DNA of 64,000 nucleotides from an uncultured Alphaproteobacteria bacterium (GCA_913041535.1 CAJWJK010000004.1:62001-126000); one strand, 5' to 3'. Numbered from the stretch's first letter, positions 39,277 through 49,728 are shown. Made by a program: numbers and translations. The notes: generated by a model from the sequence alone, not told the origin.

Positions 39277-40239
39277 ATGATGTATATCCATTTCATCGGT
39301 GGGCTTATTGTTTTGCTAGTCGGCGGCGAACTTCTTGTTCGTGGGGCTGTGGCTTTGGCTCAACGGTTAGCTGTCAACCCACTACTTATCGGACTGACCG
39401 TAGTAGCGGTAGGCACTTCGGCTCCAGAGCTTGTCGTCAGCATCGATGCTTCCCTCAGGAATGCCACCGCACTCGCCATTGGAAACATCATGGGAAGCAA
39501 CGTAGCCAACATTGTTCTGGTTCTCGGTCTTCCGGCCTTGCTGCGCCCGATTTCCTGTAACACACGGTCTGTCGGCCTCGACAATACTGTAATGATTATC
39601 TCGACACTTATATTCATACTTTTTTGTCTGGGGAATGAGATAGGACACTGGCAAGGCATAGTTCTTGTCTCATCTCTAGTGGCGTACATCTTTTGGCGTT
39701 ACTGGAGCAATCGCGGTGATATTGAACAAAACAAGCATTACTCTAATGAAGTGACTGGCATTGTTCAAAACCAATGGTCTTTTTGGCGTTCCACAATCTT
39801 CGTGCTAGCTGGGCTAGTCGGACTTACGGTCGGTGCTGAATTGTTGATTGGTGGCGCTGTTGATATTGCCCGTGTAATGGGTATATCTGAAGCTATCATC
39901 GGCTTAACCTTAGTGGCCATTGGCACATCTCTTCCAGAGCTCGTAGCAGTCACTGTCTCTGTGTTGCGTGGCCATAGTGACCTTGCAATAGGCAACGTCA
40001 TTGGAAGCAATATGTTTAACATTATGGGAGTCATTGGCACCACCGCGATAATAGTACCGTTGCCAGTGCCGCCCGAGCTGCTCCAAGTTGACTTGTGGAT
40101 AATGCTAGTGACAACTCTACTTCTAACACCGATTCTTATACGACGGATGCCGATTAACGCACCGATTGGAGTTGGCTTTTTATTAATCTACGCTGGTTTT
40201 ATAATGGCGCAATTCTACGTTGGGCATAGTGCTGGCTGA
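39277..40239 (+). CDS. Calcium/sodium antiporter (CaCA family, YrbG-like)
   Basis: Two repeats with VVAVGTSAPELVVSI..GNIMGSNVANI and LVAIGTSLPELVAVTVSVLRGHSDLAIGNVIGSNMFNI. Confidence 0.93.
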   Translation: MMYIHFIGGLIVLLVGGELLVRGAVALAQRLAVNPLLIGLTVVAVGTSAPELVVSIDASLRNATALAIGNIMGSNVANIVLVLGLPALLRPISCNTRSVGLDNTVMIISTLIFILFCLGNEIGHWQGIVLVSSLVAYIFWRYWSNRGDIEQNKHYSNEVTGIVQNQWSFWRSTIFVLAGLVGLTVGAELLIGGAVDIARVMGISEAIIGLTLVAIGTSLPELVAVTVSVLRGHSDLAIGNVIGSNMFNIMGVIGTTAIIVPLPVPPELLQVDLWIMLVTTLLLTPILIRRMPINAPIGVGFLLIYAGFIMAQFYVGHSAG

Positions 40240-40243
40240 CCTT

Positions 40244-40975
40244 ATGCACCCTACTTTTAGAACAGTATTGATCACGGGTGCTGCCCACCGAATTGGGCGT
40301 GCAATTGCAATTGACCTCGGAAAACAAGGTTGGACGGTGGCTGTTCACTACAACCGTTCACATGAAAAAGCACAGAGTGTAGCTGCTGAAATTTTAGCTA
40401 ATGGAAACCGTGCAGAAGTCGTACACGCCGACCTCTCCGTAGCATCTCAGTGCCAAAATTTGATCGAAAAAGCCACATCTTCTCTTGGTCCTTTAACATG
40501 CCTAATCAACAATGCAGCCGTTTTTGAGCGAGATACCGTGGACACACTGAGCGATGAATCCTGGAACCGACATGCTAACATCAACTTGCGTGCCCCACTA
40601 TTATTAACGCAAGCGTTTGCAGCGCAAATGCCCGAAAACGTACATGGCAATGTTATAAACCTTTTGGACCAACTAGTATGGCGTCTAATACCGACGTATG
40701 TATCCTATACGGCAAGCAAATCAGCATTGTGGACACTTACCCAGACCCTTGCGATGGCGCTTGCACCAAAGATCCGTGTTAATGGAATTGGTCCAGGGCC
40801 AACGCTCCCGAATGCCCAACAAACCCCAGAAGCCTTCAACGCCCAGTGTGATTCCACCCCATTGGGAATTGGCACCACACCAGATGAAATTGCAAGAGCA
40901 GTTCGCTTTATCCTGTCGACACCAGGCATGACTGGACAAATGATCGCTCTGGATGGTGGCCAACACCTAGTATAA
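40244..40975 (+). CDS. SDR family oxidoreductase (pteridine reductase/FolM-like)
   Basis: ITGAAHRIGRAIA, NNAAVFE, YTASKSAL; directly upstream of folB. Confidence 0.85.
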   Translation: MHPTFRTVLITGAAHRIGRAIAIDLGKQGWTVAVHYNRSHEKAQSVAAEILANGNRAEVVHADLSVASQCQNLIEKATSSLGPLTCLINNAAVFERDTVDTLSDESWNRHANINLRAPLLLTQAFAAQMPENVHGNVINLLDQLVWRLIPTYVSYTASKSALWTLTQTLAMALAPKIRVNGIGPGPTLPNAQQTPEAFNAQCDSTPLGIGTTPDEIARAVRFILSTPGMTGQMIALDGGQHLV

Positions 40976-40993
40976 CGAAGAGTGAGGATTAAA

Positions 40994-41413
40994 ATGCCCA
41001 TGCATAATGCTGGACCGACCACCAGTGGCTCACTTCGAATTGCCGATGCTTCACGCTCCGTTCGTCACGTCTTCGTTCGCGATCTAGTTATCGGCGCTAA
41101 CATAGGTATCTACAACCACGAGCGAAAGACAGCACAACCGGTACGTATCAATATTGACCTTACCGTAGAAGATACCAATATTGATGAGCAAGTTAAGAAT
41201 GTCGTGGACTATAGCCAGATAATTGAGGGTGTGCGAAAGATCATTAGAGAAGGACACATTAACCTTGTCGAAACGTTAGCTGAGCGAATCGCCCATGAAT
41301 GCCTAGATGACTCACGCGTGTTAGCAGCTTTAGTACGTGTTGAAAAACTCAACGTTTTTCCGGAGGCAGGAGGAGTGGGTGTTGAAATAGAAAGATTAAG
41401 AAATGATAGGTGA
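40994..41413 (+). CDS. folB: Dihydroneopterin aldolase
   Basis: VFVRDLVIGANIGIYNHERKTAQPVRINIDLTVE, VDYSQIIEGVRKII, LVETLAERIAHECL. Confidence 0.92.
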   Translation: MPMHNAGPTTSGSLRIADASRSVRHVFVRDLVIGANIGIYNHERKTAQPVRINIDLTVEDTNIDEQVKNVVDYSQIIEGVRKIIREGHINLVETLAERIAHECLDDSRVLAALVRVEKLNVFPEAGGVGVEIERLRNDR

Positions 41414-41754
41414 ATACAGACAGTTCCAAGCAAATCCTAAAGGGGATTTGTACACAGGTTCATTAGGCGTCACTCGTCAAATCTGTTACATCAGCTAGTT
41501 AACATTCTTTTCAATGAAACGATTAACGAGCGTAATGTTTCATAATATAATCAGTAAGTTACAGTTATTGCACAAAAACTATGCAAACTCTTGCAACTGC
41601 TGGTTTTGCTGGCCTCAGAGCCTCCACCATTGCTTTGTCCACGGACATGTCCACAGCCACCGTGGATAAGGCATTCCCAGTGTGTCCTTTGGCAAGGTAT
41701 ACCAGTAAGAGAAGCTAAGCCCATGTCCCCACAGGTGGCAGGTCGGGAGCAAAA

Positions 41755-43620
41755 ATGGTAACAAAAACAACCCAAAACACAGTGTCAAAGGGGTCTGCTT
41801 TTTTACAGGGTGAGCTTGCGACTATCCCAACCCGTCCCGGCGTTTACCGAATGCTCGACAGTAAGAATAATATTCTTTACATCGGTAAAGCAGTTGACCT
41901 AAGAAAAAGAATCTCCAATTACGCTAAACGCGCACAGCACCCAGTAAGAATTATTCAAATGATCTCCAAGACAGCCGGCCTTGAGATCACAACAACGCAC
42001 ACTGAAGCAGAAGCTTTGCTTCTTGAGGCTAATCTCATCAAACGATTTAGACCCCGATTTAACGTGGTGCTGCGCGATGACAAGTCCTACCCCCACATCC
42101 TTCTAACCGGTCACCATCGATGGTCACGGATTCTCAAGCATCGCGGCGCTCGTAACGTTAAAGGCGAGTACTTTGGACCTTTTGCGTCAGCTACAGCAGT
42201 GAATGACACAATCAATGCCTTACAACGAATATTTCCGTTAAGATCATGCACTGACACCGTATTGTCGAATAGAAGCCGTCCTTGCCTACAATATCAGATT
42301 AAGCGGTGCACGGCTCCCTGCGTTGGACGCATAAATGAAGCGGATTATCAGGCCATTGTAGAAGAAGCGCGAGAATTCCTTACTGGTCGCAGCCGTACCC
42401 TTCAGAAACGTCTGTCACAACGAATGATTAAAGCAAGTGATTCACGCGACTATGAGACGGCCACAGTATACCGCGATCGTATCCGCGCTCTAACACAGAT
42501 ACAGAGTCAACAGGGGATCAATGTTCCTAAAATGGACGATGCCGACGTAGTTGTAGCACACCAGGAAGCGGGACAGACGTGTGTTCAAGTAGTTTTTTTT
42601 CGAAAAGGCTGTAATTACGGAAATCGTGCATTTTTCCCTTCCCATAACTATGACACTCCACTAGATGAGGTTATGGAAGCCTTCTTGGGACAGTTTTACA
42701 CGGACAAAGAGCCCCCAAAACTGGTACTAACTAGTCATATGGTGGAGCGTCCCGAAATTCTAGAGCAAGCGTTGGCTGTTAGAGCACAACGACGCGTACG
42801 GCTTTTGTGGCCCCGCAAGGGGCATAAACGGCTACTTATTGAACAAGCACTCAATAATGCGCGTGAAGCCTTAGGCCGACGATTAGCGCAAAAGATTTCG
42901 CAGAGACATTTACTGAAAGAACTAGCCCAAGTATTTGGGCTAGCAGACCCACCGAATAGAATTGAAGTTTACGATAATAGCCATATTCAAGGCCAAGATG
43001 CTGTAGGGTGCATGATAGTTTCTGGACCAGAGGGTTTGGTTAAGAGTTCGTACCGACGCTTTTCTATCAAAAGCGTAATAGCTGCCGGAGACGATTGCGG
43101 CATGATACGTGAAGTCTTATCTCGGCGGTTTAAGCGTCTCTTAAATGGCGGTGAAATAAGCTCCGAAGACTGGCCAGACCTCCTGCTGATTGATGGGGGA
43201 AAAGCACAACTAAACGCTGCTCGTGAGGTTTTGGCCGACTTAGAAGTTACCGGCATATCTTTAATTGCAATAGCGAAGGGTAAAAACCGAAATACAGATC
43301 AGGAAACTTTTCACACTACTGATCGTAATCCTTTGAAACTGGAATCAAATCAGCCGTTGTTGTATTTTCTGCAGCGCCTGAGAGATGAAGCACATCGCTT
43401 TGCTATAACTACTCATCGCCGAAAAAGATCTCGTAATATTGTTCTTTCAGTCCTGGATGCTGTTCCCGGAGTGGGTACTAAGCGTAAAATGGCACTGTTG
43501 CATCATTTTGGATCTGCTACCGCAGTAACGCGAGCTGGACTAGGCGACCTTGAGAGAGTTAAAGGCATCAATAAGAATGTTGCTAACACCATATACCAAT
43601 ATTTTCATACTAACGACTAA
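41755..43620 (+). CDS. uvrC: UvrABC system protein C
   Basis: PTRPGVYRMLDSKNNILYIGKAVDLRKRISNY GIY-YIG domain; RIEVYDNSHIQGQDAVGCMIV; C-terminal HhH. Confidence 0.97.
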   Translation: MVTKTTQNTVSKGSAFLQGELATIPTRPGVYRMLDSKNNILYIGKAVDLRKRISNYAKRAQHPVRIIQMISKTAGLEITTTHTEAEALLLEANLIKRFRPRFNVVLRDDKSYPHILLTGHHRWSRILKHRGARNVKGEYFGPFASATAVNDTINALQRIFPLRSCTDTVLSNRSRPCLQYQIKRCTAPCVGRINEADYQAIVEEAREFLTGRSRTLQKRLSQRMIKASDSRDYETATVYRDRIRALTQIQSQQGINVPKMDDADVVVAHQEAGQTCVQVVFFRKGCNYGNRAFFPSHNYDTPLDEVMEAFLGQFYTDKEPPKLVLTSHMVERPEILEQALAVRAQRRVRLLWPRKGHKRLLIEQALNNAREALGRRLAQKISQRHLLKELAQVFGLADPPNRIEVYDNSHIQGQDAVGCMIVSGPEGLVKSSYRRFSIKSVIAAGDDCGMIREVLSRRFKRLLNGGEISSEDWPDLLLIDGGKAQLNAAREVLADLEVTGISLIAIAKGKNRNTDQETFHTTDRNPLKLESNQPLLYFLQRLRDEAHRFAITTHRRKRSRNIVLSVLDAVPGVGTKRKMALLHHFGSATAVTRAGLGDLERVKGINKNVANTIYQYFHTND

Positions 43621-43668
43621 ATCCACTCTACATGATACAGTACCTTCAGAGATAACCATCTACATCGT

Positions 43669-44304
43669 ATGATAAACACGCTTCCTAATCTTCTTACACT
43701 CGCACGAATCGGCGTGATTCCGCTGATTGTCTGTGCTTTTTATCTACCCGGACACGCTGCGAATTGGACGACTTTCAGTTTATTTGTCCTTGCTGCTATG
43801 ACGGATTTTCTAGACGGCTATTTTGCCCGCTCTCGTGACCAAAAAACAGCATTTGGTCGAATTTTTGACCCTTTAGCTGACAAACTTTTGGTGGTTTCCT
43901 GCCTTGTAATGATTATTGCGATGCGTCAAATTGACGTTATTACAGTCGTGGCTTCTTTAGCTATTTTATGCCGAGAAATGCTGGTATCAGGACTCCGAGA
44001 ACTTCTTTCTGGAATGAGTATAGCGGTACCGGTAAGTTGGTTTGCAAAGTGCAAAACCACGGTCCAGATGGTAGCTATTGCAGCACTGCTGGTTGGAGAC
44101 GCGGCTCCGTTCGACCTACCCTTACATTCGATAGGCACATGGGGTTTATGGTTCGCGGCAATATTAACAGTGTATACAGGATACCAGTATTTTCGAGGAG
44201 GAGTGCCCCATCTTGTCCAGACGGGTATAAAGAAAGATGATGAATCACCGCAACTTTCAAAACAAAGCAAGCGTCCTGGCACTGCTACTAGTATAAAGTT
44301 ATGA
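43669..44304 (+). CDS. pgsA: CDP-diacylglycerol-glycerol-3-phosphate 3-phosphatidyltransferase
   Basis: NTLPNLLTLARIGVIPL; DFLDGYFARSRDQKTAFGRIFDPLADKLLV CDP-alcohol transferase motif. Confidence 0.95.
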   Translation: MINTLPNLLTLARIGVIPLIVCAFYLPGHAANWTTFSLFVLAAMTDFLDGYFARSRDQKTAFGRIFDPLADKLLVVSCLVMIIAMRQIDVITVVASLAILCREMLVSGLRELLSGMSIAVPVSWFAKCKTTVQMVAIAALLVGDAAPFDLPLHSIGTWGLWFAAILTVYTGYQYFRGGVPHLVQTGIKKDDESPQLSKQSKRPGTATSIKL

Positions 44305-44810
44305 AGATAATTGGATTGGTTGGGTGGAGTGGCAGCGGGAAAACTACACTGATTGTAAGCTTAATCCCCGTGCTAAGGTCCCTCGGATTGCGTGTCTCAA
44401 CTCTCAAACATGCTCATCATGATTTTGACATTGACCATCCAGGAAAGGATAGCTATGAACATCGCGCTGCCGGTGCATCAGAGGTTCTGGTATCTTCCTC
44501 GCGAAGATGGGCATTAGTGCACGAACACAATGACATGGCTGAATCTAGTCTTGATGAATTACTGACACGCCTTAGCCCAACGGATCTTGTGATAATCGAG
44601 GGATTTAAACGCCACGAGCACGATAAGATTGAAATTCATAGAAAAGGCGGGCGGGAGCTTCTGGCAAAGAATGATGACCGCATTATAGCAGTTGCAAGTG
44701 ATGAACCGCTAAATGATCTCAATATACCCAATTTAGATCTTAACGATGTTGAATCTGTTGCAGACTTTATCGTTAAACACTGCAGCCTTAAGACTCATGG
44801 CAAACAGTAA
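44301..44810 (+). CDS. mobB: Molybdopterin-guanine dinucleotide biosynthesis protein MobB
   Basis: GLVGWSGSGKTTLIVSLIPVL P-loop; STLKHAHHDFDIDHPGKDSYEHRAAGA; ATGA overlap with pgsA. Confidence 0.94.
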   Translation: MKIIGLVGWSGSGKTTLIVSLIPVLRSLGLRVSTLKHAHHDFDIDHPGKDSYEHRAAGASEVLVSSSRRWALVHEHNDMAESSLDELLTRLSPTDLVIIEGFKRHEHDKIEIHRKGGRELLAKNDDRIIAVASDEPLNDLNIPNLDLNDVESVADFIVKHCSLKTHGKQ

Positions 44811-46065
44811 CATGGCGCACCTCCCTAATGACTGCTTTGATACGCCCAACGAGCTTATGACAGTATCTGAGGCCTTAGAATTTCTGGATCAACGAGTTAT
44901 TTCAGTTACGGAAGCTGAGAATATAGGACTTAGAGAAGCTTGCGGTCGTATTCTCATGCGCGATCTGGTTGCCAAAACCAATTCCCCCCCACACGACAAT
45001 TCTGCGGTCGACGGATATGCGGTCCGTTATAGCGACATACCCATAGAAGGCGAAGTCAAATTGAAACTCGTCGGTCGAGCTGCTGCTGGACGCCCATTTT
45101 CAAAAACCCTGCAAGCAGGACAGACAGTTCAGATTTTTACTGGCGCACCAATTCCAACTGGTGCCGATACTGTTGCCATGCAAGAGTACTGCCATAAAGA
45201 AAATACAACTATCTGTGTCCCATCAGCGCTTACACTTGGCGATAACCTTCGCCTTGCAAGTGAAGACATAAGATCTGGTGACGTAGTCTTACGTGCAGGC
45301 CACCGAATGCGCGCCCAAGATATTGGACTTGCTGCATCAGCAGGATACACAGAACTTCCTGTCTATTCTCGATTAAAAGTAGCGCTCTTTTCGACCGGCG
45401 ACGAGGTTGCAGAGCCTGGTACAGTACTAGAGCCTGGGAGAGTGTATGACGCCAATCGATACGTCATTTCAGCGCTACTCCAAAACCTTGAATGTCAAAT
45501 CAGTGATCTTGCTATACTGCCTGACAATCGAGAGTCTGTATATGAATCACTAAAGGCATGCGCAGAGTCGCACCATCTTATAGTGACTTCCGGCGGAATC
45601 TCCGGCAGCGAAGAAGACCATGTGGCTAAAGCAGTAAACTCACTTGGTCATTTATCATTCTGGCGATTGGCCGTTAAACCTGGAAAACCAGTTGCCTTCG
45701 GACAGATTGGAACGACGCCATTTATCGGGCTGCCAGGAAACCCAGTCGCGGCAACGTTAACATTTTTACGGATAGCACGTCCGATCATCCTCAAATTGAG
45801 TGGCGCCAATAATGTTGTTCCCCACATGTTCCGTGTTAGATCTGGATTTAATTACACGAAAAAACCGAATCGCCTTGAATGGATTAGGGCCCGTTTGACC
45901 ACCGAACCTGACGGAAGTTTAGTTGCTAACATGTATGAAAGCCAAGGCTCGGGGATTCTTTCCTCTGTTGTTGAGTCCGATGGTGTGGTTGAACTACCAG
46001 AGGAGTTAACACAACTTAACGCTGGGATGATGGTTAACTTCCTTTCCTACAACGAGGTGACTTAA
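44797..46065 (+). CDS. moeA: Molybdopterin molybdotransferase MoeA
   Basis: SPPHDNSAVDGYAVR, IFTGAPIPTGADTVAMQE, STGDEVAEPG, TSGGISGSEEDHV, KPGKPVAFG, GLPGNPVAATLTFL. Start may also be 44812. Confidence 0.95.
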   Translation: MANSNMAHLPNDCFDTPNELMTVSEALEFLDQRVISVTEAENIGLREACGRILMRDLVAKTNSPPHDNSAVDGYAVRYSDIPIEGEVKLKLVGRAAAGRPFSKTLQAGQTVQIFTGAPIPTGADTVAMQEYCHKENTTICVPSALTLGDNLRLASEDIRSGDVVLRAGHRMRAQDIGLAASAGYTELPVYSRLKVALFSTGDEVAEPGTVLEPGRVYDANRYVISALLQNLECQISDLAILPDNRESVYESLKACAESHHLIVTSGGISGSEEDHVAKAVNSLGHLSFWRLAVKPGKPVAFGQIGTTPFIGLPGNPVAATLTFLRIARPIILKLSGANNVVPHMFRVRSGFNYTKKPNRLEWIRARLTTEPDGSLVANMYESQGSGILSSVVESDGVVELPEELTQLNAGMMVNFLSYNEVT

Positions 46066-46316
46066 TGGAAGTACTCTATTTTGCCTGGTTGCGCGAGCGC
46101 ACGGGAATCTCTCAGGAAACTGTTCAACCTCCAGACGGTACGGATACAGTCGAAAAGCTCATAACGTGGCTTAAAGGCCGCAGTGCGGGTCATGCAGAGG
46201 CCTTCTCTGATCTGGACGTCGTGCGCGTAGCTGTAAATGAGGAATATGCAAAGCTCGACAGCCCAATATCGGCCGGAGACGAAGTTGCATTTTTTCCACC
46301 CGTGACTGGGGGATAG
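46065..46316 (+). CDS. moaD: Molybdopterin synthase sulfur carrier subunit
   Basis: VLYFAWLRERTG...VAFFPPVTGG with C-terminal GG; TAATG overlap with moeA stop. Confidence 0.93.
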   Translation: MEVLYFAWLRERTGISQETVQPPDGTDTVEKLITWLKGRSAGHAEAFSDLDVVRVAVNEEYAKLDSPISAGDEVAFFPPVTGG

Positions 46317-46317
46317 A

Positions 46318-46767
46318 ATGATTCGTGTTCAAACTAAGGATTTCGATGTTGGACGGGAATTATCATCCCTAACTGAACACAACGTTTCCATTGGAGGAAT
46401 AGTGACTTTCGTTGGAACAGTTCGTGGAAACGCGGAGGGTAATGATGTGGGCGCTATGACTCTTGAACATTATCCCGGAATGACGCACAAGGAGCTGGAG
46501 AAGATTGAAAATACAGCACGTGAACGTTGGAATCTCGCAGGCAGTCTGATAATTCATCGTCATGGACGGCTTAAGCCCGGTGACCGAATCGTTTTAGTGA
46601 TTACTGCATCAGCACACCGACGCGATGCGTTTGAAGCGTGCGAATTCCTTGTTGATTGGCTCAAGACCAAAGCTCCATTTTGGAAGCTTGAAGAAACGTC
46701 TGATGGAACCCGATGGGTAGCGTCGCGTGCAACAGATGATGCGGCTTCCTCAAGATGGACAGAATAG
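46318..46767 (+). CDS. moaE: Molybdopterin synthase catalytic subunit
   Basis: GGIVTFVGTVRGNAEGNDVGAMTLEHYPGMT, HRHGRLKPGDRIVLVITASAHRRDAFEACEFLVDWLKTKAPFWKLE. Confidence 0.95.
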   Translation: MIRVQTKDFDVGRELSSLTEHNVSIGGIVTFVGTVRGNAEGNDVGAMTLEHYPGMTHKELEKIENTARERWNLAGSLIIHRHGRLKPGDRIVLVITASAHRRDAFEACEFLVDWLKTKAPFWKLEETSDGTRWVASRATDDAASSRWTE

Positions 46768-47100
46768 CCCAGATACCTTGTGGACGGGCCTATGAGTGGC
46801 TGATGTTAATTAGTTATTTACAATAGAAGCATAAACCGACCGCACCCTTCTGCATCAATAACCTAGTGACCCCCAATTCTTGGGAACGAAAGAGATGCTA
46901 ATGATTAAAGGCATAGATCAACAGATTGGGAAGACGACCCTTCGGGAAGTGATGCTGGTGTGTTGCCGATGATCAAATTGCATGCTCAATGCGCTCTAAT
47001 CATCCGCTTTGCATGGATTACAGTGCCCTGTAGCTTCCAATCTTGTTCTGGGTACTAAGGCAGAAACTCATACCAGATGACTTCCTCCTTTTGTTTTTCG

Positions 47101-48141
47101 TCACATACTCAGGGGGGTCAGCGTAACGGCAAGTTTCCTCCATTCGTCTCGCTCCCCACCCATAAGGGGTATTAGTCCTTTATCTGTAAGGTACCCAAAA
47201 TCACCCCAAGCTCTCTCGCTTGTAAACTCATCAACAAATTCCCTAATACCTGGAATTATTCCGACGTGGGCATTCTTCACATAAAAGTACATTGAACGAG
47301 ACACGGGGTAAGCACCGGAGACAATATTTTCAAAAGAAGGAGGCACATCGTTGATTACACTTCCCTTAACTTTATCAAAGTTTCGTTCCAGGAAGCTAAA
47401 CCCAAAAACACCGATCGCTGTACTATTTGCAACAAGTTTTTGGACAATTAGGTTGTCGTTTTCTCCGGCCTCAATATACGCGCCGTCCTCCCGAATTGTG
47501 TGACAGATTACTTTATATAAGTTCTTATCCGTTATTTTTAGTGATTTGATACTTTCAAAAGTTTTACAGCCACCTTCTAGTGCTAACTCTACAAAAGCAT
47601 CCCTTGTACCGGACGTTGGCGGAGGGCCGAGAACCTCAATATCTGAATCTGGGAGTGATGCATCTATATCCCTCCATTTCCGATAGGGATTGGGAACCAT
47701 CTGTCCGTCAATCGGTACCTCCTTCGCAAGTGCTAAAAATACCTGCCGCAAACTTATTTCAAACGACGAAGCGTCTTGTGCATTTGCTAGAACAATACCG
47801 TCGTAACCAATCTTAACCTCTGTAACATCGGTCACCCCATTTTCAGCACATTTTTTTAGCTCTGAGGCCTTAATTCTTCGTGAAGCGTTTGCAATATCAG
47901 GGTGCTGCTCTCCAATGCCATTACAAAACAGCTTAATCCCGCCACCTGTTCCTGTACTCTCAACAACCGGCGTGCCAAAATTTGTCGTTCGTCCAAATTG
48001 CTCCGCTACCGTAGTTGAAAATGGAAATACCGTTGATGAACCTACAATCTGTATACGCTCCCGAGCGTAAGCTATCGATACGCCACCCAAACTAACGATA
48101 ACTACACCGAGGCATATGCTTACTAACCTTTTTATATTCAT
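47101..48141 (-). CDS. pstS: Phosphate ABC transporter substrate-binding protein (PstS family)
   Basis: Signal peptide from Met at 48141 (MNIKRLVSICLGVVIVSLGGVSIAYA); IQIVGSSTVFPFSTTVAEQFG, ESTGTGGGIKLFC, PPPTSGTRDAFVELAL. Confidence 0.88.
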   Translation of the reverse strand: MNIKRLVSICLGVVIVSLGGVSIAYARERIQIVGSSTVFPFSTTVAEQFGRTTNFGTPVVESTGTGGGIKLFCNGIGEQHPDIANASRRIKASELKKCAENGVTDVTEVKIGYDGIVLANAQDASSFEISLRQVFLALAKEVPIDGQMVPNPYRKWRDIDASLPDSDIEVLGPPPTSGTRDAFVELALEGGCKTFESIKSLKITDKNLYKVICHTIREDGAYIEAGENDNLIVQKLVANSTAIGVFGFSFLERNFDKVKGSVINDVPPSFENIVSGAYPVSRSMYFYVKNAHVGIIPGIREFVDEFTSERAWGDFGYLTDKGLIPLMGGERDEWRKLAVTLTPLSM

Positions 48142-48204
48142 CGCCTTTCCTATTCCCTGAAGATTCTGTTCTGGATATAACCTACTTTGCATCTCCGTAT
48201 ACTC

Positions 48205-48251
48205 ACTATATGTGGAGTATTTTTGACACCAATATGAATCTTTTGTGAATC
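48205..48251 (-). promoter_or_regulatory. Pho-box-like repeats plus -10 upstream of pstS
   Basis: On minus strand: GATTCAC-AAAA-GATTCAT-ATTG-GTGTCAA (three 7-mers at 11-bp period), then 12 nt, then TATAGT. Confidence 0.55.
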
Positions 48252-48555
48252 GATCTTGGTCCTTACGGCTAATGCGCTACATTATGGCGAAAGGGGCTTC
48301 CCCTGTAGTAAACAACAAGATTAATTAATGCTAGGGTTTCTACGTTAGAAAATTCAGCATCACGTCTAAAATCAATGATTGTTACGCACATTGCCCCAGC
48401 GAACAGAATATAAACGCACTAACGATTATTGCCCAAATTATAGAAAGAAACTCTTTGCGGACATGATACAGCGAAACTTCCCTAAATCCATGACGCGAGG
48501 GCACCTCAGTTCCCATCAAACGCCATAGAGAAACACACAATATGAGACAGATCAG

Positions 48556-49728
48556 ATGAAACGTGCTAGATCCCGCAATACGACTCTCGTTATCTGCAGC
48601 ACACTAATAGGTGTCTTAGTAGTGGAGGTCTTTCTCCGAGTAATGGGAATATCTTTTCCAGAATTTGGTGGACCAAACCGAGATTTGGGTTGGGCTCCTA
48701 TAGCCGAAACATCTGGAACATACGCTGCTGACGAGAATGTTGTGATTACAATCAACCGTGAGGGATTCAGGGACGTCGAGCACCCTATCTTGAAACCAGA
48801 CCATACCTTTCGTATTGCCGTTTTGGGTGATTCGTTTACTGAAGCTCGAGAAGTTCCTCTTAAAGACACATACTGGAAACTATTGGAAGGGCACCTTGGA
48901 AAATGTATGAGTGGTAATAGTCAAAATGTTGAAATGATCAACTTTGGTGTCAGTGGATATGGAACGGCACAACAACTTCTATTGCTAGACAAACACGTTC
49001 TCAAATACGACCCCGATATTATTTTGCTAGCCATTTTTACCGGTAACGATATCTGGAATAATAGTCTCGAATTAGATGGCCATGAAAGACGCCCCTATTT
49101 TAAGCTAGATAACGGGAGGCTGGTCCTTCAGAAGCTGACTCGCACGCCATGGGATCATAATTTTGGCTTTCTATGGGCTGATGTTCGACGTTGGGTTTTC
49201 AATCGTGTCCGAATCGCACAGGCTATTTATCAGGCCCGCAGGCATCTCCGTTTTCAATCAAAATATGCCAAATTGAATGTGTACCAACAACTAAACTATA
49301 GCCTCGACAAAGCTATTTACGTTGCCCCTCGTGACGTGCATTGGCAAGAAGCCTGGCAAGTAACTGAAGGACTCATTGCTGCAATTAACGAGAAAGGACG
49401 TGCAAATGGAAGTACCCTTTGGATCGCAACACTTACTAACCCTATTCAAGTATATCCAGATGCGGCAATACGTTCGCGGCTAACCGCTGAGCTCGGCGTC
49501 GCTGATCTTAAATACCCTGATCGTCGTATAGCCCGATTTGCGAATGTCAACAAGATCCCACATGTAACACTGCTTGATTCCTTACGTAAGTATTCAGAAG
49601 AACACAAAATAAATCTTCACGGCGGGAAAAGCTTTAGCGGCGGCCACTGGAATAAATTTGGCCACCAAATCGCGGCGAAAGGCCTCTCCACTCCCATATG
49701 TGAGGCCTACGGCTCTCCAGAGACTTGA
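48556..49728 (+). CDS. SGNH/GDSL hydrolase family protein, membrane anchored
   Basis: N-terminal TM; FRIAVLGDSFTEAREV block I, NFGVSGYGTAQ, FTGNDIWNN, and a C-terminal GGHWNKFGHQIAA (HxxxGH-like). Confidence 0.83.
   Translation: MKRARSRNTTLVICSTLIGVLVVEVFLRVMGISFPEFGGPNRDLGWAPIAETSGTYAADENVVITINREGFRDVEHPILKPDHTFRIAVLGDSFTEAREVPLKDTYWKLLEGHLGKCMSGNSQNVEMINFGVSGYGTAQQLLLLDKHVLKYDPDIILLAIFTGNDIWNNSLELDGHERRPYFKLDNGRLVLQKLTRTPWDHNFGFLWADVRRWVFNRVRIAQAIYQARRHLRFQSKYAKLNVYQQLNYSLDKAIYVAPRDVHWQEAWQVTEGLIAAINEKGRANGSTLWIATLTNPIQVYPDAAIRSRLTAELGVADLKYPDRRIARFANVNKIPHVTLLDSLRKYSEEHKINLHGGKSFSGGHWNKFGHQIAAKGLSTPICEAYGSPET

Noticed and set aside
41581-41718. 45-codon ORF (MQTLATAGFAGLRASTIALSTDMSTATVDKAFPVCPLARYTSKRS) and inverted repeat TCCACGG-N15-CCGTGGA upstream of uvrC
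   Set aside because: No ribosome-binding site, no recognisable family, and the 7-bp stem has a long loop; could be chance in a 340-bp spacer.
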